Assembly (NCBI GenBank): GCA_965216535.1
Contig: OZ244175.1
Coordinates: forward strand, 4,588,001-4,652,000
Direction: 5' to 3'
Origin: Hoeflea_A sp965216535
GTDB lineage: Bacteria > Pseudomonadota > Alphaproteobacteria > Rhizobiales > Rhizobiaceae
DNA: 64,000 bases
Shown one piece after another: positions 1 through 9,307 of this stretch. Every line of letters starts with the position of its first letter. Positions within the stretch are counted from its first letter, which is position 1. Made by a program: the position numbers and the translations under genes. A model generated the notes under the pieces. The model saw only the letters and a list, made by a program, of their open reading frames with translations, did no database searches and was not told the origin of the DNA.

Positions 1-1390
1 ACGACTGGGATTCCGCAAGCTTCAAAACCATTATGTCGCCTGCATCACGGCACGCGACGTGACGGAAAAGCACCGGCAGGACGCGCTTCTGGAATACATG
101 TCCCGTTTCGATGAGTTGACCGGAGCCATGCGCCGTCCCGAGTTCCAGCGCAGGCTTGATAACAGTCTGCTGCGCCAGCGTCGTGACGAAAGCTGCAACC
201 AGACGGTTTTTGCCCTCAATCTTCATCGTTTCAGGACGATCAATGCAACACTGGGTCGTTCGGTGGGCGACGCCCTTCTCAAGGCGGTTGTCGAGCGGTT
301 GAATGAATGTCAACTCGACCTGTCCCCAGCGGCGCGCCTCGGCAGCGACATCTTTGCTCTTTTCAGCAAGGACACGATCAGCAAAGAAGAGGCATGCGTC
401 ATCAGTCGTCAGCTGACGGAGATCGTTGAGGCACCATATGATCTCGACGGTGCGCGGGCGCAGATCGGAGTCCGCATTGGTATTTCACCCGTTCGGCTTG
501 ATACGCCCTCTCCCGCTGCAACCAGCCTGTCGCAGGCGGAACTCGCGCTTGATGACGCGACCCGCATTGGGGCCAGCAGTGTTGTCATTTTCGATCCAGA
601 GGCCTTTGCGAAACAGGAACGCGCCCGCGAGATCGAACAGGAACTCTGGAGTGCCCTGGATCGGCGCGAGATCTACATTGCATACCAGCCGCAGGTCTTG
701 CTGACGAACGGACAGCTCGTCGGAGCCGAAGCGTTGATACGTTGGAACCATCCCAGGTTGGGCGCGATTTCACCCGGCGACTTCATTGCAATCGCAGAAG
801 CCAACGGTTTCATTGAGAAACTAGGCCGATGGACCCTCCACCGAGCCTGTGAGGATGCCGCGACCTGGCCCGACCACGTGTCCGTATCGGTCAATGTCTC
901 TCCGATGCAATTGTGCCGCGAGGGTTTCGTGGACGATGTCAAAACAGCATTGGAAGGCGCCGACCTGAAGGCGGAACGGTTGCATCTCGAGTTTACCGAG
1001 TCAGCCTTTATCGAAGCCTCGGATGAGTTGGCGAAAAATCTCGACTCTCTGAGAGGCCTGGGCATTTCATTCGCACTCGACGATTTCGGCACCGGGTTCT
1101 CGTCGCTCGGTTATCTCTCCACGTTTCCGCTGGATATCGTCAAACTTGATCAGATGTTCGTCCGCAATCTGACATCCGACAGCGCCTCACAAGCGATTGT
1201 TCAGTCAGTGAAGACGCTCGCTGACGGTCTTGGTCTTACCGTCATTTGCGAAGGCGTCGAGACGGAGGAACAACGGTCGTTTGTCCAGTTGATTGGCTGC
1301 CACCAGGGACAGGGCTTCCTGTTCGGACGTCCGCAATCGGCTGCCGATATCGCACGTCTTTCTGATGTCCGCATGACGGCCATCGCCTGA
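1..1390 (+). CDS. GGDEF/EAL c-di-GMP phosphodiesterase, 5' end off window
   Basis: The reading frame is open from base 2, and the residues before the GTG at 59 (ending YVACITARDVTE) look like the end of a PAS domain, so the gene starts left of the window. Counting from the GTG, a GGDEF-like domain covers residues 15-180, but its signature is GSDIF (95-99), so cyclase activity is unlikely. The EAL domain covers about 190-440 and keeps EAL (224-226), the DDFGTGFSSL loop and EGVE, so it probably hydrolyses c-di-GMP. Only the C-terminal part is visible, so any upstream sensor domains or membrane segments are unknown. Confidence 0.93.
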   Translation, partial: RLGFRKLQNHYVACITARDVTEKHRQDALLEYMSRFDELTGAMRRPEFQRRLDNSLLRQRRDESCNQTVFALNLHRFRTINATLGRSVGDALLKAVVERLNECQLDLSPAARLGSDIFALFSKDTISKEEACVISRQLTEIVEAPYDLDGARAQIGVRIGISPVRLDTPSPAATSLSQAELALDDATRIGASSVVIFDPEAFAKQERAREIEQELWSALDRREIYIAYQPQVLLTNGQLVGAEALIRWNHPRLGAISPGDFIAIAEANGFIEKLGRWTLHRACEDAATWPDHVSVSVNVSPMQLCREGFVDDVKTALEGADLKAERLHLEFTESAFIEASDELAKNLDSLRGLGISFALDDFGTGFSSLGYLSTFPLDIVKLDQMFVRNLTSDSASQAIVQSVKTLADGLGLTVICEGVETEEQRSFVQLIGCHQGQGFLFGRPQSAADIARLSDVRMTAIA

Positions 1391-1504
1391 GTCCGGTTCC
1401 GCGTTGAAACGATCCGGTAGACATGCCATCAGTTGCACCCTGCACGACTAATTCCCGGATTCGGATGCTCACAAGCGTTGCGGTCCTTGTAGCGGAGAAA
1501 ATTC

Positions 1505-2488
1505 ATGGAACAGAGGCAACTTGGCAAGGATGGGCCGACCGTTGGAGCGATTGGTCTGGGCTGCATGAGCTTTGCGGGATTTTACGGATCTACAGACGCC
1601 GCCCAATCGCACCGTACACTCGCACGTGCGCATGAGCTTGGCGTAACCCATCTCGATACCGCTGAACTATATGGCCGCGGGTTGTCTGAAGAGGTTATCG
1701 GCGATTTCCTTCGCCAGAATCCGCATCGCTTCTCCATAGCGACCAAGGGCGGCATTGTGCCCGAACCAAAACGGCACTTCGACAACTCACCCGATCGACT
1801 TCGCACCTCCCTGGAGGGCTCCCTCAAACGGCTTGGTGTCGATCACATCGATCTCTACTACGTGCACCGGCGCGAACGGGAACGTCCGGTCGAAGAGGTC
1901 GTCGAAACGCTGGCCGGGTTTGTGCGCGAGGGAAAAATCGGCGGTTTCGGGTTTTCCGAGATCGCCCCATTCACGTTACGCCGCGCCGCGGCCGTGCATC
2001 CTGTCAGAGCCGTGCAGAACGAATACTCGCTTTGGACACGCATGCCGGAACTTGGTTTGATCGAAACCTGCCGTGAACTCGGAACGGCATTCGTGGCCTT
2101 TTCGCCGCTGGCTCGCGGCATGTTCGCCGACAGGCTTCCGGATCCGACAAGTTTCGGATCCATCGACTTTCGCGGCAACAATCCAAGGTTTCAGGAACCG
2201 AACTTTTCGGTCAATTGCGACTACATCAGACATTTCAATGAATACGCCGAGAGCCAGGGAACGCGGCCGGCAACCATGGCTCTGGCGTGGGTGCTGCATC
2301 AGGGACCGCATGTGATCGCCATTCCCGGTACGCGGACCGTCGATCATCTTGAGCAGGACGCGGCCGCGGGCTCGTTGAAGCTGAGCGATCAACAGCTGAC
2401 CGAGATTGACCGGCTTCTTCCGCGCGGATTTGCGCATGGTGCCCGCTACTCGGACGCACAGTTTGTTGGCATAGAGCAGTATTGCTGA
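1505..2488 (+). CDS. Aldo/keto reductase (AKR13/YajO-like)
   Basis: This 327-residue NADPH-dependent aldo/keto reductase has the complete catalytic tetrad: D51, Y56 (in ELYGRG), K81 (in ATKGG) and H121 (in YYVHRRE). The C-terminal cofactor-binding part includes IPGTRTVDHLEQD. The length is normal for a single-domain TIM-barrel AKR. The substrate is not predictable; relatives reduce aldehydes and ketones. It stands alone, followed by an opposite-strand gene. An ATG start is preceded by GGAG at 1495. Confidence 0.92.
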   Translation: MEQRQLGKDGPTVGAIGLGCMSFAGFYGSTDAAQSHRTLARAHELGVTHLDTAELYGRGLSEEVIGDFLRQNPHRFSIATKGGIVPEPKRHFDNSPDRLRTSLEGSLKRLGVDHIDLYYVHRRERERPVEEVVETLAGFVREGKIGGFGFSEIAPFTLRRAAAVHPVRAVQNEYSLWTRMPELGLIETCRELGTAFVAFSPLARGMFADRLPDPTSFGSIDFRGNNPRFQEPNFSVNCDYIRHFNEYAESQGTRPATMALAWVLHQGPHVIAIPGTRTVDHLEQDAAAGSLKLSDQQLTEIDRLLPRGFAHGARYSDAQFVGIEQYC

Positions 2489-2522
2489 CAGCCGCAGGCA
2501 AGAGTCTATCATGGCTAAATGG

Positions 2523-3380
2523 TCAGCGCTGAAACCGCACCTTCATCTGAGGATCAGGCTGAGGGGCGATTGTATGGATGGCAAGCCAACGACCGGCGAG
2601 GCGACGTTCGAGCGGTGAAAGAGCCGCATTGATGCGGGTCTGTGTCGTCACAACCAGACGAACATAGGCATCCAGAGCCTGGTTGATGTCTGCCACATAG
2701 GCAGGCGAGTTCACCGGTTCAAACTGCGCCGCTTTGAAGGCTTTCAGCAGGGTTTCGAAATCACTGGCCATCGATCCGGGATCCGGTAGAACCCCGGGTG
2801 GTTGATACTCCACTGAAACGCTGTGCACACCGACAGCCAGGTGGAGCACGATATCGGTCAGGTTCTTGTAGGCTCGATTGGCGCTGAGAACGCGTGAAAT
2901 CGGCCAGCCATTGGCCGCCTCCATTCTGTCGAGTGCACTACTGAGATCTGAAAAGTTTTTGCGGGCCGAGGCATCGTGATGGTCGTGGTGGCCACTGATC
3001 CCCCTTCCGCCAATGTTGTTTCGGCGGTCCATTCCGACATCGCTCAATACCGTCAGGTTGCGATCGAGCCAGACCAACCGGGACTGATAATTGAAGAGCA
3101 CGGATTGGATGAGTTGACGATACTCACTGCTTTCTCCGGGATTCAGTTCCACCCCGCTTTCGACCTTTTCGAGCAAAACGGCGTGGTATCGCCGCTGCTC
3201 ATCGCTCAGAAAATCATTGTGTGGAACGTCGATGGCGGCAATCTCGTTGAGCAGACCGGAGTAGCGGCGAATGTCATCCGCACTGTGTGGCTCGCTTTCC
3301 TGCCACAGCACAAAGGCCAAGCCAATCGCAACCAAAACGATCAGCAGCAAAGCTGTCCATTTGGCTATCCGTTTGACCAC
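2523..3380 (-). CDS. Hypothetical membrane-anchored protein
   Basis: I do not recognise this 285-residue protein. Residues 8-26 form one N-terminal hydrophobic helix preceded by basic residues, which suggests a periplasmic domain tethered to the inner membrane. The rest is mostly helical and soluble, with a short His-rich patch (GHHDHHD, near residue 130). No enzyme motif is evident. It is convergent with the aldo/keto reductase and lies downstream of the thioredoxin-fold gene on the same strand. Confidence 0.7.
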   Translation of the reverse strand: MVKRIAKWTALLLIVLVAIGLAFVLWQESEPHSADDIRRYSGLLNEIAAIDVPHNDFLSDEQRRYHAVLLEKVESGVELNPGESSEYRQLIQSVLFNYQSRLVWLDRNLTVLSDVGMDRRNNIGGRGISGHHDHHDASARKNFSDLSSALDRMEAANGWPISRVLSANRAYKNLTDIVLHLAVGVHSVSVEYQPPGVLPDPGSMASDFETLLKAFKAAQFEPVNSPAYVADINQALDAYVRLVVTTQTRINAALSPLERRLAGRWLAIHTIAPQPDPQMKVRFQR

Positions 3381-3440
3381 AAGAACGCTCCTTCGGTCGC
3401 TACCCGCGGTGATCGCGCACCAGCCGGTAGACGCTTGAGA

Positions 3441-3986
3441 TCACCGCCACTTGATTGAACATCCTATGGAATTGTGTTGCTCACGGGGCCCGGCGCCTGT
3501 CTCTGCAATCAGCCGCATGGCGTTGAGCAGTTCCGGAGTGCGGTGTTCGGGGTCTCCCAGGCGGGCGTCGTCCAGACGTCCGCGGTACTGCAATTCCTGG
3601 GCGGCGTTGAAGCCGAAGAAATCAGGCGTACAGACCGCGTCATAGGCCTTACCGACACTCTGATCCTCATCCACCACATAGGGAAAGGGAAAGCCGTATT
3701 GTTGAGCAAACCTGGTCATTTCAGCCGGTGCATCGGCCGGATAGGCCTCATAATCGTTCGACATAATGGCTACCACACCAATGCCATCGGCCTGCAGTAC
3801 CCTTGCATCGTCAGCGAAACGCTCTGCAATTGCCTTGACGTAGGGGCAGTGATTGCAAATGAAGGCTACAAGCAATCCCTTTTCTCCCATCACTGACTCC
3901 AACGTCCACTCCTTGCCCTCCGGGGCCTTGAGTGAAAAGGGTTGAGCCTTCCATCCGAATTCACAATGCGGGGTATCAAGTGCCAT
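3441..3986 (-). CDS. Thioredoxin-fold peroxiredoxin-like protein
   Basis: This 181-residue protein resembles the AhpC/TSA-like cytoplasmic thioredoxin family (PRX_like group). A CNHC motif (C44-C47, in AFICNHCPYVKA) sits where the redox-active cysteines of the fold belong, followed by a VVDEDQSVGKAYDAVCTPDFF segment. A longer reading frame from a TTG at 4109 exists, but the ATG at 3986 with AGGAC just upstream fits the family start better. No signal peptide, so it is probably cytosolic. It is divergent from the 4271 gene across a region full of CGGTAT half-sites. Confidence 0.85.
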   Translation of the reverse strand: MALDTPHCEFGWKAQPFSLKAPEGKEWTLESVMGEKGLLVAFICNHCPYVKAIAERFADDARVLQADGIGVVAIMSNDYEAYPADAPAEMTRFAQQYGFPFPYVVDEDQSVGKAYDAVCTPDFFGFNAAQELQYRGRLDDARLGDPEHRTPELLNAMRLIAETGAGPREQHNSIGCSIKWR

Positions 3987-4086
3987 TGGTTTGTCCTGTG
4001 TCTTGTCTGACGATCCAACTTGTCGGCAATCGTCCCGATTCATGCTTGAGCGGGCTGAAGTGTACAAGTTTAAAGTGTTCCATGCG

Positions 4087-4151
4087 CGGTATTCGAATAA
4101 AAATGCCAACTATACCGTTTTGTCATTGAATGCGGTATACCGTATCGGTAT
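4087..4151. promoter_or_regulatory. Array of CGGTAT/ATACCG half-sites
   Basis: Five copies of CGGTAT or its complement occur within 65 bp of the AT-rich divergent promoter region: 4087-4092, 4112-4117, a perfect palindrome CGGTATACCG at 4133-4142 (two half-sites), and 4146-4151. This looks like a dimeric repressor operator with flanking half-sites controlling the thioredoxin-like gene, the 4271 gene, or both. The regulator is not encoded next to it. Confidence 0.5.
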
Positions 4152-4270
4152 TTTTCTAACTGCCGACACCGCTGTGTTCATCCGGCCTGATCAGTGCGGT
4201 TCGGTCGCCGGGTCGACGTTTCCTCCCACCGTCGGCCCGGCAATCCCCTGCCCTGCAATCGGATGCCATC

Positions 4271-4588
4271 ATGTTTGACACGGAATACCATTTCGAAGAA
4301 CTGCCGCTTGTTCTTGGTACTGCGGAAGTCTCTCTGTTCACGGGTACCGCCTTTCTTGAAGGTGAAATCGGACCGCATGACTACGGTTTCGCCGTCACGG
4401 GAATCGCGTTAGATGGCAATCTGGTTGGCAATTATCGTGACAAGCGCACGGTCCGTATCTCGAAACGCAGCGACGATCCACTCAGTTCGCTTCTTTTTGA
4501 GCATTTGTCGCGCCAAATCGAAGCTGACGCATCGGCGTCGGAGTTCTTTTATGGCGAGATGCAGGACCATTTGTCCGATGCCGCCTGA
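4271..4588 (+). CDS. Conserved-looking small hypothetical protein
   Basis: This 105-residue protein is unrecognised. It is acidic, with a predicted beta-rich first half (ELPLVLGTAEVSLFTGTAFL) and a helical C-terminus. No signal peptide, membrane segment or cysteine. It is the first gene to the right of the CGGTAT half-site array and is followed within about 50 bp by another small gene on the same strand, so the two may be co-transcribed. The Shine-Dalgarno site is weak. Confidence 0.6.
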   Translation: MFDTEYHFEELPLVLGTAEVSLFTGTAFLEGEIGPHDYGFAVTGIALDGNLVGNYRDKRTVRISKRSDDPLSSLLFEHLSRQIEADASASEFFYGEMQDHLSDAA

Positions 4589-4639
4589 CCGGTGCCAGAG
4601 GACAATCTTGCTGGCAACTCGAGGGTGCGGAGGTTTTGC

Positions 4640-4846
4640 ATGGGTCCAGCGGTTCGCCTGAGGCACTGTCCCGATGGTTCGGTTCGGCTCATTGTTCCCA
4701 GGCTCGATACGTTGGGACTAGAGGCAAATCGACGTCTGGATGCCCTGGAAACGCTGATATTCGACGAACCGGATCCGAATATTCGCAAACTATTCGTTCG
4801 CCGTTTCAACGAGATCTGGGAGGAGCTCACCGGGCTCAAATGTTGA
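4640..4846 (+). CDS. Small hypothetical protein
   Basis: This is a 68-residue basic/acidic helical protein with no recognised domain. The frame could start at a GTG at 4592, but the ATG at 4640 has a strong GGAGG six bases upstream (4629-4633), so I prefer it. It contains a LEANRRLDALETLIFDEPD helix and ends in LKC. It probably shares a transcript with the gene at 4271. Confidence 0.5.
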   Translation: MGPAVRLRHCPDGSVRLIVPRLDTLGLEANRRLDALETLIFDEPDPNIRKLFVRRFNEIWEELTGLKC

Positions 4847-4969
4847 AACTGTGTGGAACAAACCATTGATGCTAGTAACGCCGCAGTAACGCCCCAAACG
4901 CGTCGGACACTCCTTTGGGTCATTGTCTCAACGTGCGGCCACCGCCGCCCGACCGGAGGAAGAATCATC

Positions 4970-5578
4970 ATGCGCAGATCACTATCATTGACGCTGGCAT
5001 CCATCGGCATTGCATCCGCTCTTGCCCAACCCGCTTTTGCCCAGACGCCCACAGCAGCCCAACAGCAGGCCATTCGCTCCAGTTGCGTTTCCGATTACCG
5101 AGCAAACTGTTCGGATGTCCAACCACACGGCATGGCCGCCCTGGTTTGTCTGGAGCAGCACGAGAGTAAGCTTTCGCCCGCCTGCAAGTCTGCTGTTGAA
5201 GCGGTTGGAGGCGGATCGACCGCCGCTGCTGCGCCCTCATCCTCTACCGAAGCGACCGCACCTGCCAAAGCCACGGCTCCGGCATCGACAAGCGAAACAG
5301 CAACCGCTTCCGCCGACACCGAAAAAGCAACCGGTCAGGCAACAGGTCAGGCCAAAGCTGCCCCCGCCCCCATCGCTCAGGCCGCCGGCGGTGCGCCGGA
5401 AATGTCGTTTCGCCAGGAAATGCGCATAGCTGCTCATGCCTGCGCCCGCGATTTCCGCCTGTTTTGTCCTAACCTTCCTGTCGGACATGGCAATGTGTTG
5501 TTCTGTCTCAAGGTTCATGGCCCGAGATTGGATGCGCCCTGCCGCAACGCTCTCACTGCCGCCGGCGTGGAGTTCTGA
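4970..5578 (+). CDS. Exported protein with two GLG1-type Cys-rich repeats
   Basis: This 202-residue protein has a Sec signal peptide (residues 1-24, ending AFAQ) and two cysteine-rich repeats of the GLG1 type joined by a low-complexity Ala/Thr/Ser/Pro linker (about 80-145). Cysteine spacing is identical in both repeats: C39-x7-C47-x12-C60-x11-C72 and C158-x7-C166-x12-C179-x11-C191, implying two disulphide-bonded modules. It is probably periplasmic or secreted; function unknown. The ATG at 4970 has GGAGGA about ten bases upstream, better than an in-frame start at 4853. Confidence 0.82.
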   Translation: MRRSLSLTLASIGIASALAQPAFAQTPTAAQQQAIRSSCVSDYRANCSDVQPHGMAALVCLEQHESKLSPACKSAVEAVGGGSTAAAAPSSSTEATAPAKATAPASTSETATASADTEKATGQATGQAKAAPAPIAQAAGGAPEMSFRQEMRIAAHACARDFRLFCPNLPVGHGNVLFCLKVHGPRLDAPCRNALTAAGVEF

Positions 5579-5661
5579 TCGCTCAGTGGAGATTGAGCCG
5601 TGAGCACTCCGTTGGAGTAACTCGCGCTGCAAGCGGCTAACAATTCTGGAGGATTCCAAGA

Positions 5662-6237
5662 TTGACCATCTCGATCATGCACGCCTCTTGGGACAATTTT
5701 TCCGCCGTTATGGGAAAGAAAGGCGGGTACGGCGGATGTTGGTGCATGCTTTGGAGGCTCCCCAAGAAACAAATGGATGCCCAGATGGGCGACGCCAATC
5801 GTCAGGCAATGAAGGCGATTTTTGAAAGCGGCGACCGACCGCCCGGGTTGGTTGCCGTGCACCATGCCGAAGGTGACCAACCAAAGGCCGTCGGCTGGAT
5901 TCAGGTGGCCGAAAGACATCGATTTCCGCGCATGGAAGCGTCGCGGATCCTCAAACCCGTCGATGATCAGCCAGTGTGGAGTGTTTCCTGCTTCCTCATT
6001 CAGAGGCCATTTCGAAAACAGGGGTTGTCCGTGCAGCTCCTGGAAGCTGCATGCGACTTTGCCCGTGCCCACGGCGCTGAAATGATCGAGGGATATCCAA
6101 TCGACACTCCGAAGGCCAATTACCCGCCCGTCTATGCCTGGACCGGCCTGTATCGAACCTTTGTCCGTGCCGGTTTCATCGAAGCGGACCGACGCTCCCC
6201 GACCCGCCCCATCATGCGCAGAGCGCTGACAGGATAG
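5662..6237 (+). CDS. GNAT-family N-acetyltransferase
   Basis: This 191-residue protein resembles the GCN5-related acetyltransferases. Strand 4 and the acyl-CoA-binding turn are recognisable (VSCFLIQRPFRKQGLSVQLL, with a degenerate R/Q-x-x-G-x-G/A signature), followed by a helix and a YAWTGLYRTFVRAGF motif typical of the C-terminal part. The start is a TTG with TGGAGGA eight bases upstream (5647-5653). The acceptor substrate is unknown. It is monocistronic as far as can be seen. Confidence 0.82.
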   Translation: MTISIMHASWDNFSAVMGKKGGYGGCWCMLWRLPKKQMDAQMGDANRQAMKAIFESGDRPPGLVAVHHAEGDQPKAVGWIQVAERHRFPRMEASRILKPVDDQPVWSVSCFLIQRPFRKQGLSVQLLEAACDFARAHGAEMIEGYPIDTPKANYPPVYAWTGLYRTFVRAGFIEADRRSPTRPIMRRALTG

Positions 6238-6436
6238 GATTGCCGAGCCGCCATTGGCAGCTTGCCCTCGTCGTCTTTGCGTTCCGGAAAAACTTGAGGC
6301 CGAGGCGCTGAACCATCAAGCCGAGGAAACGTGGGGACGAGCGGTTGCCAGCAGACCGTAAATCCCGCAATTTTGACGCCAAACGGGCGGATTCGGAGCG
6401 CTCCGGACCAGCGAGATGCGGTGAACCGCTGAACAC

Positions 6437-7708
6437 GTGATGGCAGGCATGGCAAAGCAGAACAATACTGTGCCCGATGTACTGGTCGTGGGCGCCGGCA
6501 TTGTCGGCCTCTCGACCGCGTTTCTGCTGCAGCGCCATGGCTTGAGTGTGCACGTCCTGGACCGAAAGGGGCCGGCTGCGGAGGCATCCAGCGGCAACGC
6601 GGGTGCGTTTGCCTTCTCCGAAATCGTGCCGCTGGCGACACCGGGCACGATCAGAAAGGCTCCGCGCTGGCTTTTCGACCCGCTGGGCCCGTTGTCCATT
6701 CCGCCTGCCTACGCCCTCAAGCTGGCACCCTGGATGTTGCGCTTCTGGCGTGCCTCCCGTCGCAGCCGTGTCGAAGCCAGCATCAGGGCTCAGGCCGATC
6801 TGATGAACCATTGCAAACACGCGCTGTTGCCGTTCCTGAAGCAGACGGCCACGACCGACATGTTGCGGCGCGACGGTAACCTGGAACTCTATGAAAGCCG
6901 CGCGGAGTTCGAATCTACCCACGCATATTGGGAAACGCGTCGCCAATTCGGCATACCTTTTGAGCACGTACATGGCGAATATGCGCTCGGCGACATCCAG
7001 CCGGGACTGGACAAGCGTTTTGTATCGGGAACCTTCACGCCCGAGTGGTATTCGATATCCGATCCGCTCGAATACACGTTGACCGTCGCCGACATTTTCC
7101 GCAATCGCGGCGGTACGATTGAGACCGCGGAAGCGAAGGCATTGTTTTTCGATGCTGAATCAGCCGGCATTCGATTCACCGACGGGCGTTCCCTGGCCGC
7201 GAAACACGTGGTGGTTTGCGCCGGAGCCTGGTCGCACCAGCTGGCATCGAGCATCGGCGACCGCATTCCCCTGGAAACCGAGCGCGGCTACAACACGACA
7301 TTGCCGGAAGCCCAATTCGAATTGAGAACACAGCTGACGTTCGCCAGGCACGGCTTTGTCGTATCCAGGCTCGATAGCGGGATCCGCGTCGGCGGCGCCG
7401 TTGAGCTGGGTGGATTGTCGCTTCCACCCAATTTTGAGCGCGCGGATGCGCTGCTCGCAAAAGCCAAGACTTTCCTTCCGGGTCTTGAGACTGAAGGCGG
7501 CTCACAATGGATGGGCTTTCGACCGTCTTTGCCGGACACGCTTCCAGTTATCGGGCGGTCACCGAAAAGCGGGCGTGTCGTCTATGCGTTCGGCCACGGG
7601 CACCTCGGATTGACGCAATCTGCCGGAACCGGAGAGCTGGTCTGTGAGCTTGTGGCTGGCTCGGAAGCCTCAATTGACCTCACCCCGTTCCGCGCCAATC
7701 GATTCTGA
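6437..7708 (+). CDS. FAD-dependent D-amino-acid dehydrogenase-like oxidoreductase
   Basis: This 423-residue DAO-fold flavoenzyme has an N-terminal dinucleotide-binding motif GAGIVG (residues 19-24), an acidic residue at the end of strand 2 (D42) and the C-terminal FAD contact GHGHLGLTQSAGTGELV. It most resembles DadA-type enzymes that deaminate D-amino acids or secondary amines on the cytosolic face of the inner membrane. Start choice is uncertain: GTG 6437, ATG 6440 and ATG 6449 are all possible. The 200 bp upstream hold no convincing gene. Confidence 0.85.
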   Translation: MMAGMAKQNNTVPDVLVVGAGIVGLSTAFLLQRHGLSVHVLDRKGPAAEASSGNAGAFAFSEIVPLATPGTIRKAPRWLFDPLGPLSIPPAYALKLAPWMLRFWRASRRSRVEASIRAQADLMNHCKHALLPFLKQTATTDMLRRDGNLELYESRAEFESTHAYWETRRQFGIPFEHVHGEYALGDIQPGLDKRFVSGTFTPEWYSISDPLEYTLTVADIFRNRGGTIETAEAKALFFDAESAGIRFTDGRSLAAKHVVVCAGAWSHQLASSIGDRIPLETERGYNTTLPEAQFELRTQLTFARHGFVVSRLDSGIRVGGAVELGGLSLPPNFERADALLAKAKTFLPGLETEGGSQWMGFRPSLPDTLPVIGRSPKSGRVVYAFGHGHLGLTQSAGTGELVCELVAGSEASIDLTPFRANRF

Positions 7709-7844
7709 ATCGGCCAGCCAAATGCAGAGGCTGCAAAGGCGGCGAAGCATTATTTGCTGTTCCCGAAACCCGCAACATGCGATCCCTTTAGATGGGGCGT
7801 TTGAGGTCTATCGATTCCGGGAACGGCAACAGAAGGACAGACTC

Positions 7845-9212
7845 ATGATCATCGGACGCGGCCTTGTTGCAATCGCCATGTGGGCGATCATCATCAGCGG
7901 TTTACAGGCATCCCATTCAACGGCGGCAGAGCCACCCAACATCTTGCTTGTTATTGCAGACGACATGGGGCTCGACGCCAGTCCCTGCTATCCTGAAGGG
8001 TCCGAAAAACCGGCGATGCCGAACCTTGACCGGCTCTGCCAGGAAGGCGTGGTTTTCGACAACTTCTATGCGACGCCGATGTGTTCATCGACGCGTGCGA
8101 CCATCATCACCGGACGTTATGGATTTCGCACCGGTGTAGGGTCGGCGGTCGGCCGCCGCAGAGGCGGGCTTCAGCTCGACGAAATGACACTGTTCCAATT
8201 CCTCGATGCCTATGCGCCGGTCAAATACGCGCACGCGGTCATCGGCAAATGGCACTTGGCGTCAGCCGAAAATGGTGGTGCGGACCACCCGGAACTCGCC
8301 GGGGTTGGCAGCTATTCCGGGCTGATCGAGGGCACGCTTGACGACTACTATCGCTGGCCACGCACGGTCGGCGGCGAAACGGAGATGGTCGACGGCTACA
8401 TCACGTCCGTTCTGACGGACGAAGCAATCGATTGGATTGATGCACAAGGGGCACGCCCATGGTTCCTGTGGCTTGCGCATGTCGCACCGCATCTGCCGCT
8501 GCATGCGCCACCGGACGATCTCACCACATCGGTCTCGCTCGACGGAAGCCGGCAGGACATGCAATCGCAGCCTCTTGCCTACTATTTTGCAGCGCTTGAA
8601 GCGCTCGACACGGAAATGGGTCGCTTGCTGGACAGCATCCCACCATCGGTCCGCGACAACACGGTGATAATTTTCATCGGCGACAATGGGACGCCGAACC
8701 GAGCGATTCAATCTCCGTTTCAAAGACGACGCGCCAAGGCCAGCCTCTACGAGGGCGGCATTCATGTGCCGATGATCGTGGCCGGCAAGGATGTAACGCG
8801 CCACGGTCAAAGAGAAGACGCGCTGGTCAACTCGACAGATATTTTCGCGACGATTGCCAACCTCGCCGGGATCGAGGCCGGCGACTCCGATGCATGGCCC
8901 GAAGACAGTATCAGCTTTGCCCCGTTGCTCGCTAGGGAAGGCTCGTCGACCCGCCGGTTCGCCTATTCGGAGCTGTTCGGCTCGCCAGGCCGGCAAAACG
9001 GCAATCGCGGAAAGCAGTCCGAAGGCGTAGCGATCCGCGATGCACTATGGAAGTACATGGACACCGTCGGTGGTGGCGAGCAGCTCTTCGATCTGTCGGA
9101 TGATCCTTATGAGCAAAACGATCTCTTGGCTTCGGGCCAGCTTTCCGGCAGCGCGAAAGAAGCTCTCGATCGGCTGAAATCTAACATCACCGAGCTGCAA
9201 GGCGGGCAATAG
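7845..9212 (+). CDS. Secreted type I sulfatase
   Basis: This 455-residue protein has a signal peptide (about 1-28) and the sulfatase/alkaline-phosphatase fold: metal-binding DD (39-40, in ADDMG), the formylglycine signature region with C80 in CSSTR followed by ITGRYG, GKWH, and a late FIGDNGT metal-binding segment. Position 3 of the C-x-P/A-x-R core is Ser rather than Pro or Ala. An ATG at 7845 with AGAAGGA upstream is preferred over a longer frame from 7644, which would overlap the preceding gene. The sulfate ester cleaved is unknown. No maturase gene is in the window. Confidence 0.9.
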   Translation: MIIGRGLVAIAMWAIIISGLQASHSTAAEPPNILLVIADDMGLDASPCYPEGSEKPAMPNLDRLCQEGVVFDNFYATPMCSSTRATIITGRYGFRTGVGSAVGRRRGGLQLDEMTLFQFLDAYAPVKYAHAVIGKWHLASAENGGADHPELAGVGSYSGLIEGTLDDYYRWPRTVGGETEMVDGYITSVLTDEAIDWIDAQGARPWFLWLAHVAPHLPLHAPPDDLTTSVSLDGSRQDMQSQPLAYYFAALEALDTEMGRLLDSIPPSVRDNTVIIFIGDNGTPNRAIQSPFQRRRAKASLYEGGIHVPMIVAGKDVTRHGQREDALVNSTDIFATIANLAGIEAGDSDAWPEDSISFAPLLAREGSSTRRFAYSELFGSPGRQNGNRGKQSEGVAIRDALWKYMDTVGGGEQLFDLSDDPYEQNDLLASGQLSGSAKEALDRLKSNITELQGGQ

Positions 9213-9307
9213 TCGTTCAACCGAAATTGTACTGAAGGCCGTAGACAATTCTCTGAAGCGGCATATAGGTAGCCGCTCATTTTGATGCGCAACGAGGAAT
9301 CAGACAC

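Noticed and set aside
6212..6973. 253-residue minus-strand open frame
   Set aside because: It lies antisense to the start of the DadA-like gene and part of the GNAT gene; composition is Arg/Gly-rich as in shadow frames, with no domain or ribosome site.
7644..7844. Upstream extension of the sulfatase
   Set aside because: Overlaps the preceding gene and would bury the signal peptide; ATG 7845 has a good ribosome site.
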